Source of the DNA: Artocarpus heterophyllus
Lineage: Eukaryota > Streptophyta > Magnoliopsida > Rosales > Moraceae
Length of the DNA stretch: 64,000 bases
Assembly (NCBI GenBank): GCA_025403435.1
Contig: CM046353.1
Location: forward strand, 14,866,836-14,930,835
Reading direction: 5' to 3'
Numbering within the stretch: position 1 is the first letter of the stretch; the number at the start of each line of letters is the position of its first letter. The notes under the pieces were generated by a model, which was given only the letters and a program-made list of their open reading frames with translations, did no database searches and was not told the origin of the DNA. Positions 34,081 to 46,179 of the stretch are shown here, piece by piece. The position numbers and the translations under genes are program-made.

Positions 34081-34333
34081 TGCTTAGATGGGCTGGCCCA
34101 TTTAAACCCATGATGGGCCAAGATGGGCCAGCCCATTTAAGGCCCATGGCACGACCCTGGCATGGCCCTTGTAAAATTGGCCCGCGGGCCAGGCCAGGCC
34201 AAGATAATTTTAATATGGGCTGGCCCGGCCCGATCCGGCCCATAAAATTCTAGCCCGGCCAAGCCTGGCCCGCCCTGCAGCCCAATGTGGGTCTCAGGAG
34301 AACGGGCCGGGCTGGCCCGTTCTTACATCACTA
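34081..34333. repeat. Right subterminal GGCC-rich array of the hAT element
   Basis: Mirror of the left array: repeated GGGCTGGCCC, GGCCCATGG and CCCGGCC motifs, ending at the TIR CTTACATCACTA. Confidence 0.75.
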
Positions 34334-36045
34334 GTTGGGACATCCAATTTGAGATTTTTAATTTGTTTTTTTTTTTTTTTTTTGTTTTATTGGTTTTTTT
34401 TTATTATTTTTTGTTTTTTCCTTCTACTTTTTCTTATGGATAGTTTTGTCATTTCAAAGGTCAATTAATTGTTAATCAAAATAAGGTATAAATTTATATA
34501 TTACACCTAATTTGAAGGTGTATATTTGATGAGATTAAAAACAAATGTATAGTTTTTGAACAAATCTAAAACACAAGGTATAAAAATGTAAATAACTTTA
34601 AAAAAAAATTACCCTTTGTTTTGGCTATGGTGTCTGAGATATTTTTGCATTTTGTAGAAATTGATTTGGATTAATTAATGGAAAAGGATTAAAAGGATAA
34701 GATATTTGTGTCCCAAACAAAGGCCTAAGGTGAAGTATCTTAGGATAAATCTCCTTAAAGCATGTGACATTTTATAAAGTACATATTTATAAATAAATAA
34801 AGTGAATTTTTTATTATATTTTTTATGTATGTATTTTGAATATTTTATAAATATTATCAAAATTCCTTAATTATTTATTGACATTAAATATTGTGTATAA
34901 GTATTATATACAAGAGAATAATTTTTAAATGTGATCATTAAAATGATCAGTAATATGTAATTAATTATTATAATTAATTATTCAATTAAAATATAGAATC
35001 TTTAATTAAGACATTATTACTAAAGAATATTTCCATTGAGTATGGAACGGTCTTATCTGAACCGTTAATGTAGTGAGTTATTAATAGAGTGCACTATACA
35101 CAGTTAAATTATGTAGGAGGGGGCATGATGTGATATAAACAGCTAAATAATTTTTGTTAGAATATAATAAGTTCTAGCCACATCAATCGATGGTTATATA
35201 TAAGATGATCTTAATCCTTTATTATTAGCAAACTGCCATTTTTAGAATTATGTCTTTTGATTTACTTGGTATGTATTCGAGTATCTAATCCTATCACATA
35301 TATTTTGAAGACATGGTGAAGTAAGTAGCATGGAACGTTAATATTACAAAACAGAATCCCTATTTTTTGTAATAAGGAGCAAATCAATAATTCTCTTGAG
35401 TGTCGATTCAAATCTTAAATAACATGTGCACTCAATTTATGATTAAGTTCATGAAGTTATTATTCATCAGAAAATCAATGAAACTCATTAATAAAAAAGT
35501 AATTAGAGAGGTCAACGGATTTTACTTAACTCTAATTATGAATTATTTATGGAGCATCAATTTATATGCAATGATTTCAAAATGGATGACTCTAGAATTT
35601 GTGTAATTATATTTATAATTTGAAGACTATAATTTCAAGTTTTTAGTAGACTAACATAGGAATTAATAAAAGAATAGTATATTACTTAAAAGTTTAATCA
35701 ATATATTGGTTTTATAGGAGCATGAAATTATGAGTCTATTATTTCTCCACCATCCTTATAAACATTGTTTGGACAAATAGAATTATTACTATAATTAATT
35801 AATTTAGAATTATAGAGTTTTAAATTAAATATCACTCAAAATAAAATAATTATGAATTAATTTGTAATTATTAAATAATGAGATTATTTAATAAATAATA
35901 ATTGATTTGGAAGAGACACAGTGGGACCCACCCACTGAGTGTGATGTGTAATTGCATAGGGAAAGGCTCCTTGTGCAGTCCAAGATTTGTTCACTAAGTT
36001 TTTTTTTTTTTCTAGAAGTTCCTAATTTTAATAAACATGATTTTA
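34334..36045. other. Gene-free AT-rich spacer
   Basis: Long T-runs (34366-34384), otherwise AT-rich sequence with no supportable coding region. Two short open frames near 34.7 and 35.4 kb have non-coding composition. Confidence 0.55.
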
Positions 36046-36190
36046 AGAGTGTTTGGGAGGGTAGTTTATACCATTAGTTTGGGTTTAAGAACTATAGCAT
36101 GTGATAGCTTTTTTACTATAGAATGTGAAAACTTTACACTATTTACAATTTAAACCAATGGTTTGAACCATTATTTCAAACACCCATTTA
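36046..36190. mobile_element. MITE, family 1 copy F
   Basis: It begins AGAGTGTTTGGGAGGGTAG and ends ATTTCAAACACCCA. The interior has GAACTATAGCATGTGATAGC and AGAATGTGAAAACTTTACAC, matching the copies near 7-8 kb and 17 kb. Confidence 0.6.
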
Positions 36191-36301
36191 TTCAAAATTT
36201 GAAATTTAGACTATGGAAACAAATCAGATTGGGTAACAAGCAGAGTTTTTCTCTCTCATTGCTCCTCATTGGCACCACATATAGATTGAGCATCTGTGTG
36301 T

Positions 36302-36371
36302 GTGGCGTATAACATAGATAAGAAAAGAGAAAATTATGTGGCATATAACATAGATAAGAAAAGAGAAAATT
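36302..36371 (+). repeat. Tandem duplication of about 35 bp
   Basis: Two adjacent copies of TGGCGTATAACATAGATAAG / TGGCATATAACATAGATAAG, each followed by AAAAGAGAAAATTAT, differ at about one base. Confidence 0.9.
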
Positions 36372-37267
36372 ATCTCTTTTATTTTAATTAAATATATCAT
36401 ATTTAAAATTAAAATAAAGGAAGCTTTCAGAATTAATTAGGTCTCTTATTCTTAATAAATAGAGGCCTCTTTTATTCATTCTATGCAATAGAATCCTCCT
36501 CTATTCGTTCTACATGAATTGTGAGTCTTGGTTTTTCTGTAAAGACTTTGTCAAGTTCCCTAGTCATAGGTGTATAGAGAGAGTGAAAGAAGAAGTGTTC
36601 TTCATTTACCGTCCTGCTGTGTTCATGCGTTGAGGTTAGTGGGAGTGAAAAGTGAGCAAGTGATCATTTAGTAAACCCTAATTCCATCTACACCCACACA
36701 TTCATTTGATCGCTATAGAGGATTAGGCGAGTAAGATGGTGATGTCAAATAGAAAACAATTTCTGTAGACGATCTCCGATTTAATCGCTTCATTTGGGTA
36801 AGCATAATTATATATATTAAGCATAAATTAATATACTCTATAGCATTGTTTTACAAAAGTTTTATGAAAATTTTTGTTATATAAGTTTCGCACCTCTGTC
36901 ACCACTTTCCCAGGTTTTCTCCAACAACGTTTTAGAAAACCAACAAAGCATACGGAAGACATTTTTTTATAATTTTTAATATTAACAAAACTTTAGGATA
37001 CTGTTGTAATAATTTAAGAAGAAGAAGAAGAAGAAATAATATGAGAATTTCCCCAAAAAAATCTAGTTGAGGGAAAACAAACACAAAAACAAAAAATGTT
37101 TTCAATCTTGAATTTATATTTAAAAGTAAATAATGCAGAAATATTAAAGAAAGATTTTCGTATATGTCCATAAATGTAACCAAATAAGGACACTTCTGTT
37201 TTTCTCAATTTACAAAAATAATATTCACCAATCAAAATATGGATGCATACCATTTCTAATTGTATAC
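36372..37267. other. Gene-free stretch at the 3' side of the NT-C2 pseudogene
   Basis: No coding sequence. Contains a (GAA)n run at 37016-37035 and T- and A-rich tracts. Any 3' untranslated region of the pseudogene would lie at its right edge. Confidence 0.5.
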
Positions 37268-37547
37268 TTATTTATTCGAATCTAAAGCCTCAACGAGCTC
37301 CTCCTTTAGAAAGTTTTTTGACCAGGGATCAATCTGAAACATATAAAGATAGGTATAAAGAGCAGAGAGGGAGAAAATATTAATCATATCTTGCATTTTT
37401 ATAAAATGCATTAAAATTCCTTTAAAAGTATTGAAAAAAAATAAATAAATGAAGCATACGAACCTGTCTCTGATAATGAAAGGTGTCTTGCTCGTTTTGA
37501 CCATCCAAAAGTTTCTTTGCTTGATCATTTTTGTCATCTTCCTTTAC
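37268..37547 (-). pseudogene. Last two exons of the NT-C2 pseudogene
   Basis: Exon 37464-37547 encodes VKEDDKNDQAKKLLDGQNEQ and a short tail, bounded by CAG acceptor and GTTCGT donor. Exon 37268-37333 encodes WSKNFLKEELVEALDSNK and a TAA stop; related proteins have an ELAEALEANK-like motif here. Splice signals remain recognisable. Confidence 0.65.
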
Positions 37548-37620
37548 CTGCCATGATGGGATAAAAATATTGAGTTCAAATTTATGAACTGTTTGACTCA
37601 TTACTGAAAGATGTACTTAC

Positions 37621-39304
37621 AATTTCTACTGCAAGATCGTGAAGAAGACTTGTTTCATTATTGGGTGCTTTCATCTTCTCTCTCAATTCCTCTTCAAGTG
37701 CTTGAAATTTTCTCGAGCTTTCCAATTTCTCCCCCTCGAGATACCTTATTCTCCTCTGAAGTTCTCCATTCGCGCTCTTAATCTGGCCAAGTTCACTCTT
37801 CAGCTTAGCAATGTGCGAGGGCAGTGCTTCTCTCGTGACTAAATCTCATTCTAGCTGCATAATCTTTTCCTCGAGGATGGCTTTGCTGTGTTTGCACTCA
37901 TCTATTTCGGACACAGCCTTTTTCATATTAGAGATTCTCTGAACATATGAGATTCTCTTGGCTTCTAGTTCTTCATAATCACCGGACAATATATGAAATG
38001 AAGCTTCTAGTCTTTGTTTCTCGGTCCTCTCCATGCAGAGTGATTTTCTAAGAGCGAAAACTTCGTCCTGCAGGACTTCTGCATTTTGCAATCTAATCTT
38101 GATGTGGGAAACTTCTTCTTCTAGCTTCTGTCTCTCGTATTCAGAAGCTTTAAGCTTTAACTTAAGCCTTGTAAGAATGTTATCAAGTTTCTCTTCAGTG
38201 GCTTTTGCATCTTCTAACATCTTTTGTAATTTTCCATAATTAGTTATCAGAATTTCCTAGTTTTGCTTTGAAGCAGCAAGCTCACATATAAACCTCAACA
38301 CTTTTGCTTCGGATTCCATTTGGAGGATTTCAAGCTTGTTCTCATACAACTGGACTTTCCCTTTGACTTCTTCAAGAGCAACTTCAAGCTGGGTTTTGTA
38401 ACAATCGAATTTAGTTGTTGAGAGCATTATTTCCCGGTTCTCAACTTTAATTGTTGTCTCTAAGTGAACCTGATTCAACAAGCTTTCTTCCAGAGCAAGT
38501 TTCTCTTTCTGCCTTTTGCTTTCAAGAAGAAATGTTTCCAATTCCAAGTTCAAGCCCTTCTCTTTTAAGGTAATTCCTTTGATCACATACAAAAACTTTG
38601 CTTCCAAAGCTTCAACTTTCTTTAATGCATCATAAAACACCTTTTGCAATTCCTTTAACTCTGCTTCCAAAACTGTGTAGAGCTCCACAAGTCCACATTT
38701 TGTTTCCTTGGCTCTCCATTTGATTTCTGAAGCAAATTATGCTCCTCGACTAGACTTTCACTTGGGGCTTGTAACTTCTGATTGGCTATTCTTAGATACT
38801 CGTACTTCTCTTGCCCTTCTAGCTACTGCTTTGTCATGTCTTGTAACCTTTGTTTCATACCAACCTTGTGCAACTCCATTTTGCTTTCCAATCTTTTAAT
38901 CTCATCCTAGAGATTCAAAGCATGAGCTTCCAAACTTTGCAGTGCCAAATGACACGACTCCTTCTCATTTGTCATGAATCTTAAGACAGCTTCCAAGCCA
39001 CTTATTCATTCGGTTAAGAGTACATTCTCTTGTAGTTTAGATAAGTGAAATTCTAGATCATATTACTTACTACCTATCTCCAATGATTCCTTGGCAGGAA
39101 CTTGATTGAGAAATTTACCACCATTTTCTTGCTAATTTAGACATTCCATAGTCGCATTTAATTTAATTATCTTCTTATCAAGATGGGATGCATGAGACTC
39201 CAACTTCCTTACCTTTTGTTCCCAAAGCATGTTGAAAGTCACAAGCTTGTTGGTCTCTATAACTTTTCTCAATAGTTTCCCCTTCAGATTAGTTGCTTTG
39301 CATT
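37621..39304 (-). pseudogene. C-terminal coiled-coil exon part of the NT-C2 pseudogene
   Basis: Long heptad-rich, Glu/Lys/Leu-rich sequence runs from the chromovirus junction to a GTAAGT donor at 37620. It includes KASEYERQKLEEEVSHIK, LEASFHILSGDYEELEAK and LKSELGQIKSANGELQRRI. Internal stops include TAG at 38257-38259 and TGA at 37846-37848, several lie between 38700 and 39130, and a frameshift sits near 38690. Sequence left of the LTR start (LRKVIETNKLV) continues from the piece on the other side of the insertion. Confidence 0.8.
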
Positions 39305-39746
39305 TGATGGTAATGGTCCTTCTAGACCTCCTATAAGATTTACATATGCTAGACGTGGCACCAAAAAAAGGCTGAGTTGGCAAGAGCATTGGCTTTGAGG
39401 CTGATAGAAGAAGGATTGGGTGACATGGAGATGGTTTTGGGGGAATACAGTTAGCATAAGTAGGAGGTCCTGAGAATTCAGGATGGGAAGGAAGGAAAGA
39501 ATGAAGTTGGTTAAGTAGTGGGCCTCGAGATTAGAGAGAGGTAGGGAAATTAGAGAGTATAAGTGGGAAAGAAATGGGAAGAAGGGGATATTGACCATTA
39601 ACTAGATTCTTTCTCTAATTTGTATAAGGAGTGCAGGGCTCAGTTGAATGGCCCCTATCTGGTTATTCACTATCATTAGTTATCAATAAAAAAAAAATCT
39701 CCTGTACTTGTTCCAATTCTACTATCAAACATACCTGAGCCAACCA
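39305..39746 (+). repeat. 5' LTR of chromovirus G2
   Basis: Starts TGATGGTAATGGTCC and ends near CCAACCA just before the primer site. It contains AGTTATCAATAAA near the 3' end, a likely polyadenylation region. It matches 46325-46781. Confidence 0.8.
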
Positions 39747-39749
39747 AAT

Positions 39750-39761
39750 TGGTATCAGAGC
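39750..39761 (+). other. Primer binding site of chromovirus G2
   Basis: TGGTATCAGAGC, complementary to initiator methionine tRNA, lies 3 bp after the 5' LTR. The gag ATG follows at 39776, only about 14 nt further on. Confidence 0.88.
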
Positions 39762-39775
39762 ATTCGATCGTTGGG

Positions 39776-40402
39776 ATGGCAGCTGCAACGAAAAAGTTTG
39801 AAGATCGTTTCGAGTAGGTGGAATCGACCAAGGAGATTTTCCAACGAGAGTTGGAAGAGGTGAAGACTGATGTTAAGAAGCTTTATCAACTGGAAGATGG
39901 AATGGCCAGGCTACTGACTGAATTACAAGGGATTTGAGGGGCAGCTCACGGAGGGATCTACAGAAGGACATCGATGAGGGCGATCATTCCCATAGTACAA
40001 TCAAGGTTCACACTTGGGGAAAGAGAGACAGACGGGCATCGAGAAGCCATGGAGACATGAGAGGGACAAGAAGGAGGTGGAAGAATGGAGTGTCAGACTC
40101 GAAGGGTCGAGATGCCTACCTTCGAGGGCCAGAATCTGGATGACTAGATCTTTAGGGATTGGTGATATTTTGTGCTCAATCGCCTGAGTGAGCACAAGAA
40201 GTTGGAGGTAACAGTGGTGAGTCTTGATGGGGAAGCTCTGGTGTGGTCTCAATGGGAGGATAGCCGACGTGCTGTGCGGAGTTGGATGGAGCTAAAGGGG
40301 ATGATCGTCGGTCAGTTCTGGCCAACACAGGAAAGAAATCAGTGTGAGAAACTATTTGTGCTTCATCAAGAGTCCATCGTCTGAGAGTATCGCTGGCAAT
40401 TG
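39776..40402 (+). pseudogene. G2 gag region (5' part)
   Basis: The N-terminus is a coiled coil (REL EEVKTDVKKLYQLEDG region) with a TAG after about 12 codons. Around 40080-40380 the retrotransposon gag domain shows WMELKGMIVGQFWP and LFVLHQESIV, the pattern where a W/F-containing helix precedes QF and the LxQ-x-SV motif. Stops and a frameshift are present. The sequence stops abruptly at the nested LTR; the CCHC part of gag is missing on the other side. Confidence 0.65.
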
Positions 40403-42369
40403 TGTTAGATATGTATGCCCTAAGGAGTAAAAATGTAGTATATTTTGAAGACATTTTTATCAATAAAGAATTTATTCATTATTTATATAGCAAGTCTTGT
40501 CCTCTTTATGTTCCTATTTGTTGAATGTATGATAAGCAAACAAAAGTCTAAAACTGTTAGTCTAAACCTTTAGAATCAGGCATACGATGGACAGATTATG
40601 CAGAAGACATGATTCTAAAGGTGATGGTTTAAATCATAAGATCTGCAATCAAGGAAATAAAGTTGGGTGCGTTATTTATGCAAAAATTGTTATATTGTTT
40701 ATATTCTTGATGGGAGATGGTTTGTCTTGGCCATTGGAGGTGGACCCCGTGAATAAAAACATTAGCACATTGTCATAGGTGACTATATGTTGGATTAGGA
40801 CATAAAGTGAATTGATTTAGATTAATAATTCTATCTTGGATAATCAATTCACTTTACACAATCATATGTATTGTATCTTAATCCTAAGATGAATAGTGGG
40901 CCCGTTGTCTTGATTTATGTCTTTTGACGTACCAAAGGGTGACATCCACATTTTATGTTGGTACGCATACCGGTACGTTGGAGGCATGACTCTTGATAGT
41001 ATAGACTTGTTATTCATAGATATGGAATTCATAGTTTCTCTTTAGGAGTAGATGATGTCCTCTTATATGTGTTATCCCGTAATTGGAAAATTAGAGCGCT
41101 CAACCATTTAGATGCATAGGTGTAACCGAATGGTATACAGTCTTTCAATGGTAAGTTTTTCGATGGTGAGATAATGGAAAGTAAGATAAAAATAATCAGG
41201 AAGGTCAGATATAATTTATCCTTAAGCCGATTATGGATAATCCAATGGGATATGATACATTATAATATGTTATGGAGACTTAGCTATACCGGCTTTGTAA
41301 TTCTATATAGTTTGATAGTGTAGTTATGAGCTTTTAGTGGAGTAGCGTTGAAGTTGATAATTATGAAATGTATATCTGGGATATTGGGTTTCATAATTAT
41401 CAGGAGCTTGAATTATATAGGTCTATCAGTTCCCTTTTGTTAGCTCATAAAAAATCTTGTAACGATACGATATGCTTTTCCAATAATTGGTGACTTGTGT
41501 CAAATTATCAGATTGGCTAAAAATTTGATAGGATCAGATAATTTATGTCTGTTTATCGGTTCAATTAATTTTGTAAAAATTAATTCAAGATAAACTTGTT
41601 AAATTATTGGGAATATTTATTTTCCTAGAGATTATCTAGATATGACTGTTTTAATTTGATAACTTTTTAATTAGGTTATTTGAATTCAAACTGAGGCTTT
41701 ATCCCTAGAATCTAGGATGGGAAATAAAAGATTCATAGGGATCATTTATCGTAAGCTTGGTAGGCCGAACTTACAAGCCGATCTTTAAGTTTGGCCTACC
41801 GATGGAGTAAGTTCAGCAGGCTGATCTGCCAGTTTGGCCTGCCGACTGAACGATTTATGATCATGCATTTTTAGACATAAATTTTATCAGATATTAATCT
41901 TGATTTGATCATGTTTCAAATTTTTGAGGCTTTATCTCATAAGGACTGACCTCTAGGCCTAATCTCTATAAATAAGGGAGTGAGACTCATAAATTATTCA
42001 GATCAGTTGAGAGATCAAGAGTGAGTATCCTTTATTGTGAATCTCTGAAACTCCCCTGGAGAACTATTGTTCACAAATTATGAATAGTAGTTTTAGGTAT
42101 CTCTCAATTAGTTGAGAGGAGAGTCATCTATGGAAGAGCTGTATGAGTGTGCCCACACATACACCAGTCGTGGATAGGGAATAACAAAGAAGGCCAGTTG
42201 GTTGAGATCCTTCTACAACGCCCTTTTCTTCATCGATTAAGGAATCTCTTGGCATACAAGGTTAGTAGGATCTAGTTAATTTATGCATATAGTGTGTCAA
42301 ACTTGTGTTTTGAACAATACTCTAGTATAAAAAATTTTTAAAATTCTGCCGCGTATTACTTTTCCAACA
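40403..42369 (+). repeat. 1967-bp LTR of a second element nested in G2
   Basis: It begins TGTTAGATATGTATGCCCTA and ends ACTTTTCCAACA, followed one base later by a primer site. A truncated inverse copy of the same LTR is at 57506-59080. It contains four TTCGGCAGGCCGAA-type motifs at 41757-41849 in alternating orientation. No matching 3' LTR exists on the right, so a deletion removed most of the nested element and part of G2 gag. Confidence 0.8.
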
Positions 42370-42900
42370 ATTGGTATCAGAGCTATGGTTTTTATATAAA
42401 TTTGCAAGTTTGTGATCATGCTATATGAATAAATTATGTGATCTTGATCTCTTCTATGCTTGAATTTAATTTTTTTAGAGAGTTGACATTCTAGGGTTTC
42501 TATATATTTATATGTTGTCATGGAATATATGGTGAATGTTTATTAATAAATTATATTGATTAAATTATTATTTAATTATTAATTAATTAACTAATTAATG
42601 TTTGTTATGGTTCCTTAGAGGTTAGAATATGTATCTAGGTTTTCATGTAATTAGATGGCAGACTATTATTTCTGTCTGGGAATTATTATTTAATTCTAAA
42701 TTTGTAGGAATTTTGTAATTAAATAATTATTTAGAGAAGACAAATCTAGAAGATGGATGATAGCATTCCAAAGGTATTTCTTGAGTCTCTAATTTTATGT
42801 TTTTGAATTGTTGATTATAAAATTGATAAATTACATTAAAAACTATATTTTCTAAAAAAGCATGATTTTTGCTCAGTCGGCATAGTGAACTTTCAAGTTC
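42370..42900 (+). mobile_element. Primer site and leader of the nested copia-like element
   Basis: TGGTATCAGAGC at 42372-42383 follows the 1967-bp LTR. About 370 bp of AT-rich leader precedes an ATG at 42752 that opens MDDSIPKVFLESL before a stop, resembling the start of some copia gag proteins. Around 42895-42945 the G2 sequence resumes; the exact deletion junction is not visible. Confidence 0.6.
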
Positions 42901-42919
42901 GGCAAGTCGATGGTCGGAG

Positions 42920-43200
42920 GAGATAAGTAAGCTAGAAAAGTTGGCAGAGGTTACCTTGAATTCAGTGGTGGGACTCACCACTCCCTAGATGATGAAGTTA
43001 AAAGGGACAGTACAACAACAAGAAGTGGTGGTACTCGTTGATTGAGGAGCTACCTACAATTTTATTTCCTTGGATTTGGTTAAAAAATTAGAGCTCCCGA
43101 TAGATATTACAGGGAGTTATGGGGTCGTGATGGGTACAGGTGTGACTGTAAGGGGAGAAGGAGTGTGTAAGGGGTCGTCTTGTCGTTGCAGTAGTTAGAA
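42920..43200 (+). pseudogene. G2 aspartic protease region
   Basis: A forward frame shows LNSVVGLTTP, then a TAG, then MMKLKGTVQQQEVVVLVD, a stop in place of the active-site residue after D, and GATYNFISLDLVKKLELP. This is the D-(S/T/C)-G-A-T-x-N-F-I protease site with a stop inside the catalytic motif. Confidence 0.7.
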
Positions 43201-43529
43201 GTGATGGAAGACTTCTTATTGCTCAATTTGGGAAGCACAGATCTAATTTTTGGAATGTAGTGGTTGGCTTCGTTGGGAGCAATGCAAGTCAACTGGTCGT
43301 CCCTTACTATGAAGTTTCACATTGGTGAGACTTTTTTTTGTTTACAAGGAGACCCCAGCCTATGTAAAATGGTATTTCTTTCAAGGCTATGCAGAGGGTA
43401 GTGCGGCATGAAGGCCATGGGATCCTATTAGTAGTTAGGCAGAGGAATGAGGAGGTAAGGAACGTGACCAGTCCTATTGAGTTGCTACCAATTGTTGTAT
43501 AAGCAGTGTTGTAGTAGTGGAAAGGTGTA

Positions 43530-44210
43530 TTTCAAATGTCACAAGGCCTGCCACCACTTTGGGGCCTTGAGCATGCCATTGTTCTCAAGGAAGGGGTGTC
43601 ACCAATAAATGTGAGGCCATACCAATACCCACAGTTGCAAAAGGTAGAAATTGAGCGCTTAATGGGGTAGATGTTAGCAGTAGGTATAATCCAACCAAGT
43701 GTCAACCCATTCTCGAGTCCGATGCTCTTGGTTAAGAAGAAAGATGAGAGTTGGAGGTTTTGCATTGATTATTGGGCCCTCAATCGTGAAACTGTTCCCA
43801 AACCATTTTCCAATTTTGGTGATTGACGAGTTGCTCGATGAATTACATTGCGCCACCATTTCCAGGCTTGACCTTAGGTCAGGTTACCACCCAATTAGAG
43901 TCCACAGTGAGGATGTGCCTAAAACAGCCTTTCGTATTCATGATGGCCACTATGAGTTCTTCGTGATTCCATTTGGGCTCATGAATGCACCAGCCACATT
44001 CCAATCCCTTATGAACGAGGTATTTTGGCCCTATTTATGCAAGTTTGCCTTGGTATTCTTTGATGACATACTTGTGTACAGTCACTCAGTAGAGGAACAT
44101 ATGGAACACTTAGAGACCATATTAAGGGTGTTGCATCAAAATAAGCTGTTTGTTAATGAAAAAAATGCATATTTGGGTAGCCAAGTGTGGAATATTTAGG
44201 GCACGTTATT
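43530..44210 (+). pseudogene. G2 reverse transcriptase
   Basis: Recognisable blocks are [35 protein letters not shown] and [14 protein letters not shown] (the YxDD box reads FFDD), then [14 protein letters not shown]. The N-terminal finger region before 43700 survives only in broken frames. Confidence 0.8.
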
Positions 44211-44930
44211 TCAGGCGGAGGGGTTGTTGTCGATGTGTCGAAAGTAGACGTGATGAAGAATTGGCCGATTCCGACCAACTTGAGGGAACTCCGAGGCTTC
44301 CTTGGCCTCATGGGTTATTACTGCAAATTTGTGGAGAGATATGGTTCCCTAGCTCTCCCCTTGACAGACCTTCACAAGAAAGACAACTTCATTTGGAACA
44401 TAGAAGCCGAACAAGCTTTCAATTCCGTAAAACAAAAGATGACTGAAGTCCTGTATTGGCTTTACTTGACTTTAGCCGACCATTTGTCGTGGAAACATAT
44501 GCTTCTAGAGTAGGGGCAGGCGCAATGTTGATGCAAAAGCAAAGGCCTATTGCTTATTTCAGTCAAGCCCTCTCCCCTCAAAATTGTCTCAAATCAGTCT
44601 ATGAAAGAGAATTGATGGCCATAGTCTTAGCTGTGCAAAAGTGGTGCTCATATCTATTAGGGCGGCATTTTATTATTTGCTTGGATTAGCAAAGTTTGAA
44701 ATTTCTTTTAGAGCAGCGAGTAATCAATGAAGACAATAACAAGTGGTTGTCAAAGTTGTTGGGGTACGATTTTGAAATTCAATACAAGGTATGGGAAAAT
44801 AGAGTGGCAGATGCTTTATCACGGATGCCAACTACGTTAGATTTGGGAGTTCTTTCAACTCCCATGGTGTTGAACACAAAAGAGTTGGCACAGCAGGTGG
44901 CTTTGGATGATAGGTTGGCATGAATTGTGG
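44187..44930 (+). pseudogene. G2 connection and RNase H region
   Basis: [20 protein letters not shown] and LRGFLGLMGYYCKFVERYG form the connection. RNase H follows with [29 protein letters not shown] and a stop in the ICLD catalytic block. It ends with WENRVADALSRMP. A one-frame shift occurs near 44450. Confidence 0.78.
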
Positions 44931-44974
44931 CAGATCTCAAGCAAGACTCGAAGGCACACCTAGGTTTTACCATT

Positions 44975-46130
44975 GAGTGAGATCGCTTGTTCCATGAGGG
45001 GCGTTTAGTCCTATCTCATTCCTCCCCATTTATTTTAAAATTGGTTCAAGCTTATCATGACGGAATTGTTGGGGGGCACTCGGGAGTCTTGAAAACATAC
45101 CAACGTCTTGCAACAGAGTGGTTTTGGTTCGGTATGAAGGCAAATGTGATGTCTAATGTGGCGAAGTGCCAGGTTTGCCAACAACATAAATATATGGCTT
45201 TAGCTCCTAGAGGTCTATTGCAACCCTTGCCTGTACCCGAACGTGTTTAAGAGGACTTGTTTATGGATTTTGTTGAAGGGTTACCTAAGTTGAAGGGGTT
45301 TACCATAATTCTTGTACGAGTTGATTGACTCAGCAAATATGCCCACTTTATTCCATTAAAGCACCTATATACAGTAGTGTCAGTGGCTACTGCCTTCATC
45401 TAAGAGGTGGTTCATTTGCATAGGATACCCTGCACCATCGATCGGATCACGACCGAGTCTCTTTGAACTTGTTCTGGACAAAACTATTCAAATAGCAGCG
45501 TTCTACTCTTTTGCGGAGCACGGCCTATCATCCCTAAACCGATAGATAAATGGAGTGGTAAATCGCTGTCTTGAAACTTATTTGAAATGCTTATTGTTTG
45601 GTACGCCTATGCAGTGGCACCAATGGCTACCTTAGGCTGAATTTTGGTATAATACTAGCTTCCATACTGCCACTAAGACCACACCTTTCTATGCCTTATA
45701 TGGGTTGGATCCCCCTCCCTTAATCCGCTATGTTGTGGAAACTTCTCAAGTGGCAACTGTGGACCAGGAATTAAGGGAACGAGATGCTATGTTGGAGGAA
45801 TTGAAGCAGCATATTTCATGGGCTCAGCAGATGATGAAACTCCAAGCTAATGTTAGATGGAGAGATGTGCAATTTGGAGTTGGGGATTTAGTGTTCCTTA
45901 AACTGCGTCCTTACAGGCAGCAATCCTTAGCACGCCGCTAGTTTGAGAAATTGGCTCCTCGTTTTTATGGACCGTTTGAGATTTTAGAGTGAATAGGAGC
46001 GGTGGCGTATCACCTTAAGTTGCCACCATCAACTACTATTCATTATGCTTTCCACGTGTCCCAGCTTCAGGCAGCTAAGGGTAGCTCCCTTCCTATTTGT
46101 TCTTTACCTTCACTGCTCACATCTAACTTG
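44975..46130 (+). pseudogene. G2 integrase region
   Basis: The zinc finger HHCC is visible in YHDGIVGGHSGVLKTYQRL and CQVCQQHK. The core starts FMDFVEGLPKLKGFTII but is heavily broken between 45300 and 45700. The C-terminal part is kept: VRWRDVQFGVGDLVFLKLRP, then RFYGPFEILE and a broken GAVAYHLKLP. Confidence 0.75.
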
Positions 46131-46179
46131 GAGTTAGAGGCAACACTTGCTGAGTTATGTGGGGTGAGATAGGTTCATC

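Larger units (their letters stand above)
30188..34333 (+). mobile_element. hAT-superfamily DNA transposon, decayed
   Basis: Terminal inverted repeats start TAGAGATGCAACAATGGGCC at the left and, read inward on the other strand, TAGTGATGTAAGAACGGGCC at the right. The flanking 8 bp are GTTAGGAC and GTTGGGAC, seven of eight identical, as expected for the hAT target duplication. The subterminal regions (30188-30570 and 34081-34333) are dense in GGGCTGGCCC and GGCCCAT motifs. A broken transposase with BED finger and dimerisation domain lies inside. Total length is 4146 bp. Confidence 0.88.
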
